NCBI RefSeq assembly: GCF_024713975.1
Contig: NC_091114.1
Coordinates: 8,528,001 to 8,592,000 of the forward strand
Direction: 5' to 3'
Source of the DNA: Paralichthys olivaceus
Taxonomy: Eukaryota > Chordata > Actinopteri > Pleuronectiformes > Paralichthyidae
Length of the DNA stretch: 64,000 nucleotides
Shown here: in pieces, positions 26,801 to 37,771 of the stretch
Position numbering within the stretch: position 1 is the stretch's first letter
Layout of the letters: the number at the start of each line of letters is the position of its first letter
Program-made: the position numbers and the translations under genes
Notes under the pieces: generated by a model
Told to the model about the DNA's origin: nothing
Databases searched by the model: none
Seen by the model: only the letters and a program-made list of their open reading frames with translations

Positions 26801-29800
26801 CTGTTGCACATTGTTTGAAAAGGTGTATGCATTAATATAAAAATTGAGTTGATGGATGGATGCAGTATAAACAGAGGAAATTTTTTTTTTTGAAAAGCAA
26901 TTTTCCTACATTTAAGTAGACAAAATTAATTAAAGCCAGGGCTAAAACCGGGCTGTGCTCTCTATTCGTTTTCCAAGAATGTAACCCAACAAAATATGAG
27001 AAGCAGGGACAATCACGTACCCTGTGTCCGACACCTGCAACTACTTAATTCTGAGACTATCAAACAACACACATGTCACTCTGGTTCAGTCAGTGAATCT
27101 CTCCTAATCACTGGTTCTGTACAAAAGAGATTGAAGTCCTTCTTATCTGCAACATCCCCCCCTTGTAGCTAAAAAAAACACTTGTGCCAATTAAGTCACA
27201 GTTCAAACCACTTCAGTCGGAGTGTCACTGAGGCAGAGTGGCAGAGATGGATTGTTGTCGCATAGGGCAGGAAATGAAGCCAGTGGAACCAGGGTAGATT
27301 TAGACATAGGAGGAGTCAGATGTCGATGTGATATTGTCCTTGGAGGAACTTTAGGAGAGTGTATCGATTTTTACTAACAGCATGATTATAAGTGATCACA
27401 CTTTATCATCTTGGGAGAGTGAGTACTTTACTTGAACTCGAGTCCATCTGCACATAATATTGTAAGATATCTTGGCAATGATATAGCAGGAAAGAAAAAG
27501 AAGCTGTTTCTAAATGAAATATGGTTAAGACTCATTTTTGCTGCTTTTACATACCTACTACCACACATCCTTTACATTGGCATGGTTATTAAGCAATACA
27601 CACACTAGAGGGCAGTGCAGAGTCAAGAATAATAAGTGCTAATAATGTGTCTCTTGAGAATGAGGCAAAAGCGGCTGTTTGCATGGGTGAAGTAACATAA
27701 AGATGTCTTTATTTTCTTAGCAACTCACAAAGTCTCTCCTCAAAAAGTTCTGCCACCGTTAAAATGTCGTTGTGTCTAAACTATTGGCTACACTGCCCCC
27801 CACATAATTCCCAGTGGTCCTGCCTAGTTTCATCTGTTTCATCTGTATCTCTAAGCTTAAAGAAGACATGCACAAACACGGACAAAATGAAAATGGAATA
27901 TGAACAGAGGGCTTCTGTATACAAATGTAACATTGAGCATGAATGAGCCTTGGGTTTTTGTATTGATTTGAATTTTTTGGTTCACTTTTTTGCCTCGCAG
28001 TTTCAGCCTCTTGCCTGTAGGGGTGCTGCAATGTTTTGCTTTTTTTTTGGACCAATCGTCCAGTGAAAATCAATTTGGAATACAGTGCAATCTTGGAATG
28101 CCATATGTGACCTTGCAAATATTAACCTCTTTTCATAAACCAAACTCACAGCACTCATCATAATTAAATACCAGAATAATATAACAGTGTAATGGCTTGT
28201 TGTTTGAAACATCTAAGCCATAGCTGAACGCTGAGTCGATTTCGCGGTAAGCCATACATTTCAAGTTAAGACCACGCAAGGAATTCCACCATTCACTCTC
28301 ATCAAAAAAACCAGAGGCTTGCAGCCTGCCCTTGACTGTTTTTCCAGGCCTTGAGTCTTGTTTTTAGGCACAACAAACGCTGCATTGGACTTGTTTCCTT
28401 TGGCCCTTTGCTCCCTCCCTGAGGCCTCCTCACCATCCCATATTAAGCTACACTCTTTGGATACTGTTCCCTCTGAAGGGAAAGATTTAGCTTTGGGTAT
28501 AGCACCACTCCAGTAGCATCATTCCCAATCCTCCCCGGCCCTGGACCCTTGAGTCAATATGAATAGTTTTGAATCTCAGTCAAGCAAAAAAATACAATAG
28601 CCACCATGTCCAAAGCCTTTTCAAGATTGGGGTAAAAACACCAAAGTAAGTTTGATGCTGGATTGATCACTCTGGATGAAAATGTGTTGGACAATGACAT
28701 GAATATCCGCCCACATAGGTCACTGTGAAAATGTGGGTGAAGAAGGAATACCAAAGGGATGTCTCAAATATCATTGAATTTGCCAGGATTTGGCTCAATG
28801 AATCACTCCTTTCCTTTTCACTCGTATTCACTTTCATGAATTTCACTTACACATTCATATGACTGCATGAGTGTCTTCTCCTGGGATCAAAAAAACCCCC
28901 ATCAATAACTCTGACTAAAGTTCTCCTGACTCCTCTCCTAGATATTGGAGAATGGTCTGCAGAGACACAGGATAATAGACGATGATTAATCGGAGACAGT
29001 CAAGGTTAAAAGTTGAAAAATGAGTGAAGTCATCGTGCTTGTCTCTTAAGTTCAAATCTAACCCATGTATGTGGGTAATAAGCAAATACAGGTCAATAGT
29101 TTAGTTTAGTTTGATAGTTTAAAGTGTACTGTAGGTAGGCAGGGCTGTCTACTTTTGGTTATAGGGTTTTCACTTTTTTTTAATACATATAAATGTCTTT
29201 ATTTAGAGACATTCCTATAGGGGTTGACTCTACATAAGCATTAAGCCCTCAAGGTCCAAGATGGTTTGAAACACTGAGTGGCTTAATGAGCCATGTTCAA
29301 CCCATTAATGTAGAGCTTTTGTAAATTTGGATAATAAATTGATTGTAAAACCAGCATTAATGTATTTCATCGATTAACATACGATTTAGTTTACAGCTCA
29401 GACACATGTAAGTTAGCATTATCTCTTTAATGATAAATATTGTCCTACAGGTGGGGAACAGGTGAATGGAGTTCTTGCTCTGCGACCTGTGGGGTTGGTC
29501 TGATGACCCGCACTGTGGCTTGTACCCACCGTCCATCTCGGGACAGCAACCAGACTGAGGTTTTGAGGGATGAAGACTGTCAAAATCCCAAACCCAGTCC
29601 CGTCCAAGCCTGCAACCGCTTTGACTGCCCTCCTATGTGGGACACATACGACTGGGGAAAGGTAAAAGGAAGTTCACCAACACTAAATGGCCAACCCAGT
29701 AGTTAATCTCATGCATGTAGCACTCTAATATTTTCATCTCTGTAGTGCTCCCAGAGCTGTGGCGGTGGAGTTAAAAGGAGGAAGGTCCTGTGCAAGCAGC

Positions 29801-32800
29801 GGCTGGCAGATGGCAGCATCTTGGAGTTACCTGACACTTTCTGCCCTTCCAGAAGCCCAGCAAGCCAGCAGCCCTGCACCAAGCAAGAGTGTCCACCTCA
29901 CTGGGTCACAACAGACTGGTCCCAGGTAAGCTTCCATTAAAGCAACAAGCTCCCTTTTTTAACTGGTCAAAATGGTGTATATAAAGATGGACATTGCAAC
30001 ATTTCACCCCATTTTTTGTATGAAATAGCTCATTAAATAACTAATTAAAGCCAAACTTGTGGAACATTTAGCACATCATACACCTATACTCGAACCAACC
30101 ACCAGGTGGGGATCAAGACTCTTTGACTTCACTTTTGGGGAGCTGTCATGTCTATGATCAAAATCAAAATATAAAGCCATATGTACAGTATATGCAGGGT
30201 CTCATTTTCATGTTGTGAAATAACATTTATTCTTCCAGTGTTCTGTGACCTGCGGAAATGGCATTCAGACTCTCCAGGCCATCTGCAGGAAACTCGGGGA
30301 GGATGGGCGTTACTCGACAATAGACACTAAGAACTGCACCCTCATTGGCCGACCGACCAGAATCCGACCATGCTTGCTCAGGCTCTGTGAAAGTAAGAAA
30401 CTCTCTGTTTAATTGCATTAAATTCATTTGAACTGGTAACAGAAGGGAGATTGACAGAAAAAGTTGATACTAAACAAAAGAAATACCATAGCGAAGTTAT
30501 CTCAAAGGAAATCAATGGAAAATTAAATCATTCATTTATTCACTGGTCATGTCAATTTCACCCCAGACCCTAGCAAGCCTGAGCCCACCATACTGACCCA
30601 GAAGAAGGTCTACATCCAGTGGAGGAAGGGCAGGAAGATACAGTTGGCAGTGGGAGGCCATGGTTACCTCCTGCCCTGGACAACTGTGGTCCTCCGCTGC
30701 CCGACACGCCACTTCCGCAAAGGCCAAATTCGATGGCTGAAGGAAGGGAAACCCCTGCTCAGCCTCCCACACCTCTCCATAACACCACTGGGATACGTGA
30801 AGATCCACCAGCTCCGTGCGTCTGACGCTGGGATTTACACGTGCGCAGCAGGCCAAGCACGAGAGCATTTTGTCCTCAAGATCATTGGCAGCAAAAATAA
30901 GCTCTCAGTTCCCCAGTCATGGCTCCTCACAGAGGGACAACAAAAGATAGTGCAGTCTGACTTGGCCTCAACAGGAGACATATTTCAAAAGCTACCCATT
31001 TCCCTCAACCAATATGACAACATTGTTGAGCATTTGCTTGAACTCAAAGGCTTTGTCCAAGATGAGAAAGACATCACTGATAAACGACACTCTGGTGAAA
31101 AGCACAGGTCGACCCTGGAGGACGAGAGAACCAGCGTGGAAGCTTCTGGCCCAGTCGTACTCATCGCTGACACAGACAGGCTGGATGAGATCATGCACAG
31201 CCTCTCTGAAGGCCTAGGGGGATCACAAGGAGAACAACTCATTGCTCAGTTGCTCAGTGAGCTCACCATGACACAAGGTGAAACGAATGACTCTACTCTT
31301 CACCCACCAGAGAGTGCAGAATTCTCTACCCAAGGACCGCCTCTTTACAAACCGAAAATCCACGCCACCAGGCCAAGAAACCCGGTAGTAATCCAACGGC
31401 CCAGGAAGGTTGGAGTCGTACCGTCGCCTGAAATGATAGTTCATGTAGGTTTGCCAGCTGTCCTGCAGAAACCAGTTGCTAGTTTGGAGTTGAGATGTGA
31501 GGCACTGGGGAGCCCTGAACCATCCCGAACGTGGACAAAGAATGGAAAAGAGTTGCTCTACAATAGCAGGTTAGAACTACCCCTACAGCTTTTGTTGTAT
31601 CAACGTAGCTGATTGTTCTTTGACAGAACTGTCTCAGATTGAGAGTTTTTTTGTCTTTGTGTTGGCAGAGTAGGCCTGTTGCCCACTGGTTCACTTCGGA
31701 TTCAGTCTCCGAGCAAAGCAGACGAGGGTTTGTACACGTGCACCGCCAGGAACCGTTTTGGGTCTACTTCTCTTTCGTCTTGGCTTCAGATCACAGGTGA
31801 GATAAATGAACGCCCTCCCTTGTAAATATGTTGGAATAAAATATAGTTCTTGCAAGAAGATGATTTATTTAACCTTGAATGGTTTCAGTCAACCTATCAA
31901 AGTTTTGAAAATATTCAAAATATGATCTGAAATGCAGTTCAACGTAAATGGAACTTCTGGTTAGGGTTAAATGACACAGACCTAGCTGCTTGGTTCTGAA
32001 CATAGTAGTCAGTTTCACCTTCTTGCTGAGAGTTAGAAGAGAAGATCAATATTACTGTCTGTATGTCATAATATCTGTCTGTAATGAAGTCAGTCCTGGA
32101 ACGCCCCCTCATCAGTATCCAAAATTGAACGGGCTCTTCCCTGACCCATACTACACATCCTTCCACCAAGCTTTCTGGAAAGTCTTTAAGTTATATCTGT
32201 GTAATCTTGCTTACAAACAAACATATAAACCAACCAACAAGCACACGGGGGTGACAACACACAGGTAATCAAAAAATACATTTATCACCTCTAAAACTTC
32301 CAAGTGCGATACAGCGTGATGATCATGAACATCTTTGTGATTTTAGTGAAAGCTGTTTTTGTAGCTACACATACAAACAATAGTCGATATGGCCCAGACT
32401 TCAAGTTGAGTTTGCCTTAATATGCTGTCATGTTGTCCAGTTTACAGTAATTTGTGTTGTTCTTTTGTGGTTCGGGCTCAGAAATTCTGGGAAATCATTC
32501 TTTTCAACTGAGAAACACACACACACACTCACAGACATAACCACAGACACCGACACACAGTCAGCTTCTACATACTCATCTAGCTGAGTCACTGTATGAC
32601 TGAATGTGTGCAGTGTGCCATGGCCTCGGTCACCTACGGGCTGCACTGTCCTCGGCCTCCTCTGTGTCCGGTGGGTCCCAGCTTCACTGCGTTCCCCATC
32701 AAAGCACCGCCATTTTGGGTTTTCCTGACACTCTAGCCCTTTTCCTCCCCATACGACAACAATTAGAGGTTTCAGGCAATGTTTCAAAGAAGATTTAGTC

Positions 32801-35576
32801 TGCACCTCGTCCGCCTGATCTATGTGGAAAGCATTAAAAGGCTTTAAAGTGCTGAGAAATGGCAAAGAAAAAGATTGGAGCTGTTGAACTGACAGCAGCT
32901 GTAGATAAATGGAGACATGATAATATTTGTTCGTGTTTATCGGGTATAACCACTGCAGTTGAGGGTTTATAATGTTGATTTTAATTAACATCACTGACTT
33001 TTGTACTGTCACAGATGGAAGAAAGAATATGACCCTGTTCAGATCTAATATGAACATCATCAAGTGATACAATAACAAGTGTTCAAGTATCAGGCGTGAA
33101 CGCACGCTAATCCTCAGTTCGTCCTGAGATCCGATCACCCAAACACTCAGAGGTGGGGATTGACACATGTGGCCACAGTCAGTTTGCTGTGGGAATGCAA
33201 ATGTGTCGGAATTACGAAGAACCGTCTACTCAGCTGACGCAACAGTTTCACAATGTAGTAGTTTTATGCTTCTCACTGATAAACACATAGATACACAATG
33301 ATTAAATTTTTAATGTTAAAATTACATTCCATGGTAGAGCGGCCCACAGTCTCTCCTGACTCGTCTCAGTCACAGGAGACACGTATTTTAATAAGTGTGA
33401 ACAGACAAATTTAGAGCTAATCACTTGATTGGATCTCTCACAATGGATGTTAATACCAGGTCTGATAAGTAGATGTTTGAGGCAATTATCCTCCCCTGCT
33501 CTACACATGTATTCTTCTCTGCTGTTTTTTCAGGAAGCAAAGGAAAGAATTGTGGCCAAGGTAGCAGCATGGGAGCAAATGGCTCGATTTGCTCTGAGAG
33601 GAGTAACAGCAGCCAATCGGCAGAGCTGTGCCATGGACAAAGCTGTCGCCTCAGGTATCTTGCTCTGATGGTTGTGCCAGTGGAAATTCTGAATATAATT
33701 TTACATGCATTCCCAAATTCCTGCTTAGAAACCCTTAAAGAATTCCTTAAATGGTTTCTCTGTGTTTCACAAAGGAAATTGTTGATAATGCAAATGCTCT
33801 TGGCTTGGATTTAAAAAGTAAAAAACACTTAAAGCTTCCCCCTAATCGTATTGTTCTCATTTTCCTATACAGTTGGATTAGGTGGCGAGTTGATCCTTGG
33901 TCCCTGTGTTCAGCCACTTGTGGAGGTGGGTCCCAGACCAGGAGTGTCCGCTGCATGAGGGGTCCTGAGGGAAGGTCTAGAGAGGTGGAGGGCCAGCTCT
34001 GCCTTGACACAGGCAGGAGACCCTCTGACAGCAGGCTATGCAACCTCCTGCCCTGTGCCAGATGGGCCACCACCTCTTGGGGGCCGGTGAGATTACTCAT
34101 TACTGAGCAGACATGGATCGTGTCAAGGCTGTTTAGGTGTTCAAATTTGACAAATTCAAATTCCTGGTCATTTATTTTGCAGTTGTTTTGATAATTTACT
34201 TTACTATTTACTAGTATAACCTGTCAGTTTTGTTCTCTAAATGATTCAAGGGGAAGCACACTGCTTTTCCTTCCTCAACTACCATGAGGAAGGAATAGTT
34301 TATTATATATATATATCCTAAAAAACTGAACTTGCTTTTGATTTTAATAAAAAGTCCTCTTTCAGTGTCATGGTCAGTGTATAGGTCCAAGTCTGGCCAC
34401 ACAGCACCGCCATGTGTTCTGCCAAAACACGAACGGCACCAAAGTCCCACACAGGATGTGTAGTGGACTCCACAGGTAAATGTATACGCCATTAAGTGTT
34501 TACTGTTGATGCCGAAAAGGACAGTGAATGCAGTGATTGAACTCACCAGAGTTGTGCGTTTGTATTTTCAGGCCCAGCTCTCTGAAGAATTGCTCCACAG
34601 AGGGCTGCTCCCTCCACTGGCGCGTCGGCCCGTGGACCCAGTGCACTGCCACCTGTGGAAGACACGGCTTCCAGTCGCGTCCAGTTACCTGCGCTCACCG
34701 TCGAACCAGCAAGGCCACACGGGAACATCACTGCATGTGGAGGCCTCGCCCTCCCAGTTGGCAGCGGTGCAATATTTTGTCCTGTGGAAGAGGTGAGGAA
34801 CAATTTTATTCCAAGGGATTTTATGTTGGACAATATACACACACACATACTTATATAAATGTCTGTGTACCAGGTTGTTGCCGTGAGTCCCATTCTATGA
34901 CATACATAGCTTATTTCTGTGGTCTGCCCTAAGTATATCATTAAAAGAATAACTTGCATTCCCTTTCAGTTTCTTCTGATATTTCGAGGTATTTCCAAAG
35001 TTTCTGCTGGAATGTCATTCTCAATACAAAAAAGAGGAATGGAATTTGACTTGCGGTACTGAAAAAAAAGAGACACAATGTACTGGTTACATAAATTAAC
35101 CCACAGACCTCAATTTGCGAGGAAAAGAGTCCCTATGAAAACCATTTAGAGACTTGTTGACATGTTGTTGTTTTTAAAAGTATTTTTTTCAGCCTTTTAA
35201 AAACCAGGCATGAAATTCCACAAGCCGGGGTTTTATTTAGGTGCCAGACGATTCAGAATTTCAAATTTCAACTCTTTTGCATAAAATTGAAAGGGTTTCT
35301 CTCAGAAGTATTTGTGGTTTTGTTTCACTGACTAACCCGGGAGATTAAAATTAATTCATAAACATTTAGATTTATTGTAATAGCTGTATAATGCTGATTC
35401 TTCTCACGAAAGTCTATAGGCTTAAACTGAGTATGTGTTGTAAACTGTATCTGCCGTGTATTCCAGCAGGAGAATGTCGAGACAGCACGAGGTACTGTGA
35501 GAAGGTTCGACAGCTGGAGCTCTGCCCACTGCCCCAGTTTAAGAGTCGCTGCTGCCACTCCTGCCAAAACACCTGA
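5093..35576 (+). CDS. adamtsl1: ADAMTS-like protein 1 (punctin-1), 24 coding exons, 5' end outside window
   Basis: Secreted, non-catalytic ADAMTS relative of the extracellular matrix. Exons, all with AG/GT borders: 5093-5220, 10779-10824, 11213-11449, 13053-13179, 13723-13797, 14851-15008, 17295-17406, 17952-18090, 18177-18227, 18315-18519, 19652-19799, 19894-19978, 23642-23961, 26643-26772, 29451-29661, 29746-29925, 30239-30392, 30567-31569, 31669-31796, 33534-33654, 33873-34086, 34366-34475, 34572-34792, 35467-35576. Joined length is 4,413 nt, which is 1,470 residues plus TGA with no frame break. There is no metalloprotease domain. The order is TSR1, Cys-rich, spacer, TSR2-9, Ig, Ig, TSR10-12, PLAC. 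Motifs such as [20 protein letters not shown] and [12 protein letters not shown] fit ADAMTSL1 better than its paralogue ADAMTSL3, as I recall the two families. The exon with the start codon and signal peptide is not in the window. About 21 more residues would complete the protein, giving roughly 1,490, shorter than the human long form. Confidence 0.93.
5221..10778 (+). other. adamtsl1: adamtsl1 intron between TSR1 exons
   Basis: 5.6 kb, AT-rich, no exon or RNA gene seen. Contains a possible small DNA transposon relic around 6300-6440 (CACACCGGAGGCGGAAGC near one end, GACGTTCACACCGGC near the other), a copy of the repeat pair at 7612-8055 and a GGGGAC-family relic at 10290-10470. Confidence 0.6.
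7612..8055 (+). repeat. Interspersed repeat pair, copy 1
   Basis: Shares with 54236-54596: GTTTGGCATTTTGTCCAGC, TTTACAAAATAAACATCATG, ACTAGAGATTGAGA, AAATATTTACTGAT, TAGACTTCTATAGAAACTGA and GGAGTCTACGTCCATTT, in the same order and orientation. Confidence 0.8.
11450..13052 (+). other. adamtsl1: adamtsl1 intron with interspersed repeat
   Basis: 1.6 kb. About 11940-12235 is a diverged copy of the repeat with the core GGATTACxCAAAAAC; see the repeat entry for the family. Otherwise AT-rich with nothing recognisable. Confidence 0.55.
15009..17294 (+). other. adamtsl1: adamtsl1 intron with (CA)n tract
   Basis: 2.3 kb. Holds a GGGGAC-family relic in opposite orientation (15335-15445), an interrupted (CA)n tract (16229-16322) and a T16 run before 16980. 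No exon seen. Confidence 0.55.
16229..16322. repeat. Interrupted (CA)n microsatellite
   Basis: About 94 bp of CA units broken by several CT and AA steps, so probably old. Confidence 0.95.
17802..17905 (+). mobile_element. Truncated SINE-like or DNA-element relic
   Basis: GCACAGTGGTGCAGTGGGTTCGAAC, in two parts here CACAGTGGTGCAGTGG and GTTCGAAC, then CATGTTCTCCCTGTGCCTGT and GTGGGTTTT. This is the familiar teleost repeat text of that kind, diverged and cut short, just 46 bp before an adamtsl1 exon. Class uncertain. Confidence 0.55.
17952..19978 (+). other. adamtsl1: adamtsl1 exons for TSR2-TSR4
   Basis: Exons 17952-18090, 18177-18227 (51 nt), 18315-18519, 19652-19799 and 19894-19978. They encode the rest of TSR2, the [18 protein letters not shown] linker, TSR3 ([16 protein letters not shown]) and TSR4 ([16 protein letters not shown]), ending in an acidic linker ([14 protein letters not shown]). 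The last exon stops at AC followed by the donor GTAAGT, so unspliced RNA reads ACG TAA. See the finding on the short form. Confidence 0.9.
20100..20660 (+). repeat. Diverged tandem block with nuclear-receptor half-sites
   Basis: About three units of 150-170 bp, each with a TTGGACT/TTGAAC...GAT-AA-CTGATT segment followed by GGTCAAAGGTCA-like text (20303-20315, 20491-20515 degenerate, 20635-20648). Two perfect GGTCAnnnTGACC palindromes lie at 20317-20329 and 20375-20387. Repeat boundaries are approximate. Confidence 0.6.
20746..20803. repeat. (CA)n microsatellite
   Basis: 58 bp pure CA, directly after the nuclear-receptor-motif repeat block. Confidence 0.97.
24174..24715. mobile_element. Interspersed element with inverted ends
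   Basis: Left end CCAAGGTGGTTATATTTTTG, then GGATTACACAAAAACTACTG. Right end, read on the - strand, CAAAGGAGGTTATGTTAACA. The ends are inverted copies, so this looks like a small non-autonomous DNA element. Related fragments: 10030-10120, 11940-12235, 32085-32265 (reverse) and 48240-48365, which shares CTGAGAAATCAA and AAATCCTGGATC. Confidence 0.6.
27568..27800 (+). repeat. CTCF-core repeat, copy B
   Basis: Begins TTACATTGGCATGGTTATTA, then AAGCAATACACACACTAG and AGGGCAGTGC, GAGGCAAAAGCGGCTGTTT and ATTGGCTACACTG. Same orientation as copy A. Confidence 0.75.
30567..31796 (+). other. adamtsl1: adamtsl1 Ig-domain exons
   Basis: A 1,003-nt exon (30567-31569) and a 128-nt exon (31669-31796). The first Ig-like domain has [20 protein letters not shown] and [10 protein letters not shown], the B-strand Cys, C-strand Trp and F-strand YxC pattern. 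A linker of about 190 residues, low in Cys and rich in Ser, Glu and Thr, follows. The second Ig domain is split: [13 protein letters not shown] and [10 protein letters not shown] in the long exon, [15 protein letters not shown] in the next. The domain closes in phase 1 at ITG. I could not find a third Ig domain in the following intron. Confidence 0.9.
31797..33533 (+). other. adamtsl1: adamtsl1 intron after the second Ig domain
   Basis: 1.7 kb with repeat relics at 32085-32265 and 33080-33470 and a small CA-rich patch (32518-32550). In related proteins a third Ig domain is encoded at about this point; no Ig-like reading frame is visible on the + strand here. Confidence 0.55.
33080..33470. mobile_element. 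Degraded inverted-end element
   Basis: Left side TATCAGGCGTGAACGCACG and GAGATCCGATCACCCAA; right side, read on the - strand, TTATCAGACCTGGTATTAAC and GAGAGATCCAATCAAGTGA. The order and inversion fit an old non-autonomous DNA transposon lying 60 bp before an adamtsl1 exon. Confidence 0.5.
33534..34792 (+). other. adamtsl1: adamtsl1 exons for TSR10-TSR12
   Basis: Exon 33534-33654 encodes a 40-residue Cys/Ser/Asn-rich segment (three Cys) that I cannot place in a domain; it leads into TSR10 on 33873-34086 ([16 protein letters not shown]). TSR11 starts WATTSWGP and continues on 34366-34475 with CHGQCIGPS, a degenerate form lacking the usual CxxTCG core. TSR12 is on 34572-34792 ([17 protein letters not shown]). 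All four junction phases agree. Confidence 0.85.
35467..35576 (+). other. adamtsl1: adamtsl1 final coding exon, PLAC domain
   Basis: The last 36 residues read [17 protein letters not shown], then a short segment, then RCCHSCQNT and TGA at 35574-35576. This six-cysteine pattern is the PLAC (protease and lacunin) domain that ends ADAMTSL1 and ADAMTSL3. The acceptor is a tandem CAGCAG: splicing at 35467 or 35470 both keep frame and differ by one Ala. Strong support that the gene ends here. Confidence 0.92.
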
Positions 35577-37290
35577 AACGCGGATGGGGGACGAGAGATG
35601 AAGGCTGTGGAAAACCTGAATTAGCCAGGGAAGGACCCAACAGAGACTTGAACCCTCTACGCCCCATCCCAATGCCAATTTTGATTAACGGTTTTGGATG
35701 GGGATACCTCTGTGTGGGGGAATGTTGGAGAGGCTGTGATCTATTTTCGTCAAAAGATGCCATGTGTGGGTTTCAATTACAAAGTAATGTTTTGAGAGGA
35801 GTGACGTGTCTGTTAATGAAGGCTTCGGTTTTACTTCATCCCTTTAAATTCGGGGGTACAACAGCTTTCACAAGTGACATAAAAGTGAAACACATGGTCA
35901 CTGTGATCATAAAAAACTTGTGGCGACTGCATGATTTCATAAAGGGGAAGAGTCATTTTCTGAGACCTACATCACTGATATTTGATGTTTGCTGAAAATA
36001 TCAATAACATAAGCATACAGTACACAAATAGGAAATCAGTATACTTTTGAAATTGCCCAGGGAATCTTGGTAGACCTCTGAGTTTGTGAAGACCACTGGA
36101 AGGTTGTGTGTTTTCCTTTATTGCAATGGTTTTCAAAACAGTATTGTTTAATAGTTAAGATGCTAAATGAGCTTTCATCTATGCGGTGTGGGTATACTCT
36201 TGTGTAAAACTGAAATACAACATAGTTGCTGCATATAAACAATGGGAAAAAGATAATGTGACTAAAAGCCTTGAAATTGATAAATGGTATGCATTTGGTA
36301 TTAGCCATCTGATCTAGGCTACCATTTTGGGTCATTTAGCACACGTTGACAGCAGTGATTGGTCAAGTCGTTTAAAGAGGGAAGGAATTAGGATCGCAGA
36401 TGTTTTCACTGCATTGTTTTGGCAGAACAGAAAGTAGGAATGCGATTAAAAGATTTCTCTTGAATGGGTTGCACTAATGGAGGTATGTGACTGAAGCAAG
36501 TCGGTTTATGGAAAAAGGTAATTTTGCACTCAACTCATGCAGGTCTTTGTTGAGAACATGGCTTGTAGAGTTTCTTTTTAAATCTAGTTTGTGAGGTCAA
36601 ATTGTTTATATATATTTTGTTTTCAAATGTGTCTTGAAATGTCCCTTTAACCACTTTGCGACACTGCAGCACATTTTAACATGAGCTGAGTATAATTGCC
36701 CACCCTTCTATTTCATTATGTCCACCAAATTACATTTTTGCCCAAGTTTGACATTATTGGAGAAAATACATTTAAAAGTTATTTTGCAACTTTGCTGCTT
36801 AGGAAAGATTAGCCTACAGTGTTAGTTGAACTTAAAATGTGTAAAATGACCTCTGTGTCACATTTAATATTGGCTAAAAAAGTTGGAATCATAATATATC
36901 ACAATTACATCTTCGTAATGGGTTTTTGCACTTTTTGATCTTATGCCCTGGTTTTCATTACACTTCATCATCAAGTGCAACACAAACCACAGCAGGAGAC
37001 TACTTCACCTCTTATCGAGGTGTCATCGATTGATTTAATGAGATGAAAACATCTTTTACATGTTACTTAAGCTCTTAAGTTATGTAGATATGTGTCTTGT
37101 CCTTTAACTATTTATTTTTATGTGTGTTTATGTGCATACTATTGTAAATAATTTACAGGGGTGGGTTTTTATGTGTTCATTTACAGCTAATTCAATGTGC
37201 ATGCAATGGGCACCCTCTGCTGGTGACTTGATGTGTTGCTCTCTGCTCATGCCTGGTTTATCATTAAATAAAACCAAATACATTCCATTC
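35577..37290 (+). other. adamtsl1: adamtsl1 3' untranslated region
   Basis: About 1.7 kb with no exon-like sequence between the PLAC stop and the first strong poly(A) signal (AATAAA at 37267). AT-rich, with no repeats I recognise. Near 37200 it has CACCCTCTGCTGG, a CTCF-like core. The extent is inferred from the stop codon and the poly(A) signal. Confidence 0.6.
37267..37272 (+). terminator. Poly(A) signal, probable end of adamtsl1
   Basis: AATAAA inside TTAAATAAAACC, followed about 30 bases later by a T/G-rich stretch (TGTTTTTTGTG). It is the only canonical signal I see between the stop at 35576 and the next gene, whose first ATG lies about 270-500 bp further on. Confidence 0.6.
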
Positions 37291-37541
37291 ATAATCTGTT
37301 TTTTGTGATTCTCCTCTTTTGGATTCAAAACCTGACTGCATTATCAGAGCACAGTGCTCAGATTTGATCATGTTGTGAGACTGGGCTAACCAGTCAAACA
37401 ATTTTTACAGTCACTGAAATAACCACCCTCCCCATTGGGACATTCCCACAAAATATGGAAGTACAGGGCTTTCCTAGTTCAACCCTGGGCTCTTTATTTC
37501 AGGTTGAGCAGTTGGCTTAACATAGAAGGTGCATACTAATA

Positions 37542-37620
37542 ATGGGAGGTTCTACTATGAACCAGAATAACAACATACAACAGTGTTGTGATGACATCAC
37601 AAGAGTTGTCTCAGATTTTG
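37542..37620 (+). other. Possible alternative first exon of the NLR gene
   Basis: ATG at 37542 (A at -3, G at +4) opens a 26-codon frame that ends in phase 1 at a GTGAGG donor. An acceptor TTGACAG ends at 37808. Joining 37620 to 37809 keeps frame and runs into the CARD (IGVLRVSLVDEL). It would replace the first 12 residues encoded from 37772. RNA evidence is needed to choose. Confidence 0.35.
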
Positions 37621-37771
37621 GTGAGGGAAAAGCTCTTCCTCTTTCTGTATTTACAGCATATGTTTCACTTCACTTCTCCACTGTCAAAAATGGACATCCC
37701 TCTGAGCGATTGAAGGACATCACTGACAACACGACATTTCTGATTCATACTAGGATTGTTTCAGATTAGTG

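Larger units (their letters stand above)
23962..29450 (+). other. adamtsl1: Two adamtsl1 introns around the TSR6 exon
   Basis: 2.7 kb each side of exon 26643-26772. The first holds an element with inverted ends (24174-24715), the second a copy of the CTCF-core repeat (27568-27800). Nothing else recognisable. Confidence 0.55.
23642..30392 (+). other. adamtsl1: adamtsl1 exons for TSR5-TSR9
   Basis: Exons 23642-23961, 26643-26772, 29451-29661, 29746-29925 and 30239-30392. TSR5 starts [19 protein letters not shown]6 [20 protein letters not shown]7 [19 protein letters not shown]8 [17 protein letters not shown] and TSR9 [17 protein letters not shown]. Several repeats are split by an intron right beside the CxxxCG motif, a usual layout in this family. 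Exon 23642-23961 holds an uninterrupted run of about ten glutamates (near 23857-23888) between TSR5 and TSR6, encoded by a GAA/GAG trinucleotide tract. Confidence 0.9.

Noticed and set aside
32428..33168. A 246-codon open frame on the - strand in an adamtsl1 intron
   Set aside because: No recognisable domain, Val/Ser/Cys-rich low-complexity part from a CA-rich patch, overlaps a repeat relic, and no flanking gene structure. Most likely chance.
5093..35576. Assignment to adamtsl3
   Set aside because: The N-terminal and Cys-rich motifs fit ADAMTSL1 better; the paralogue differs at several of these positions as I recall it. Alignment would settle it.
37542..37769. 75-codon frame as a separate small gene
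   Set aside because: More simply explained as an alternative first NLR exon, or chance; no family recognised.
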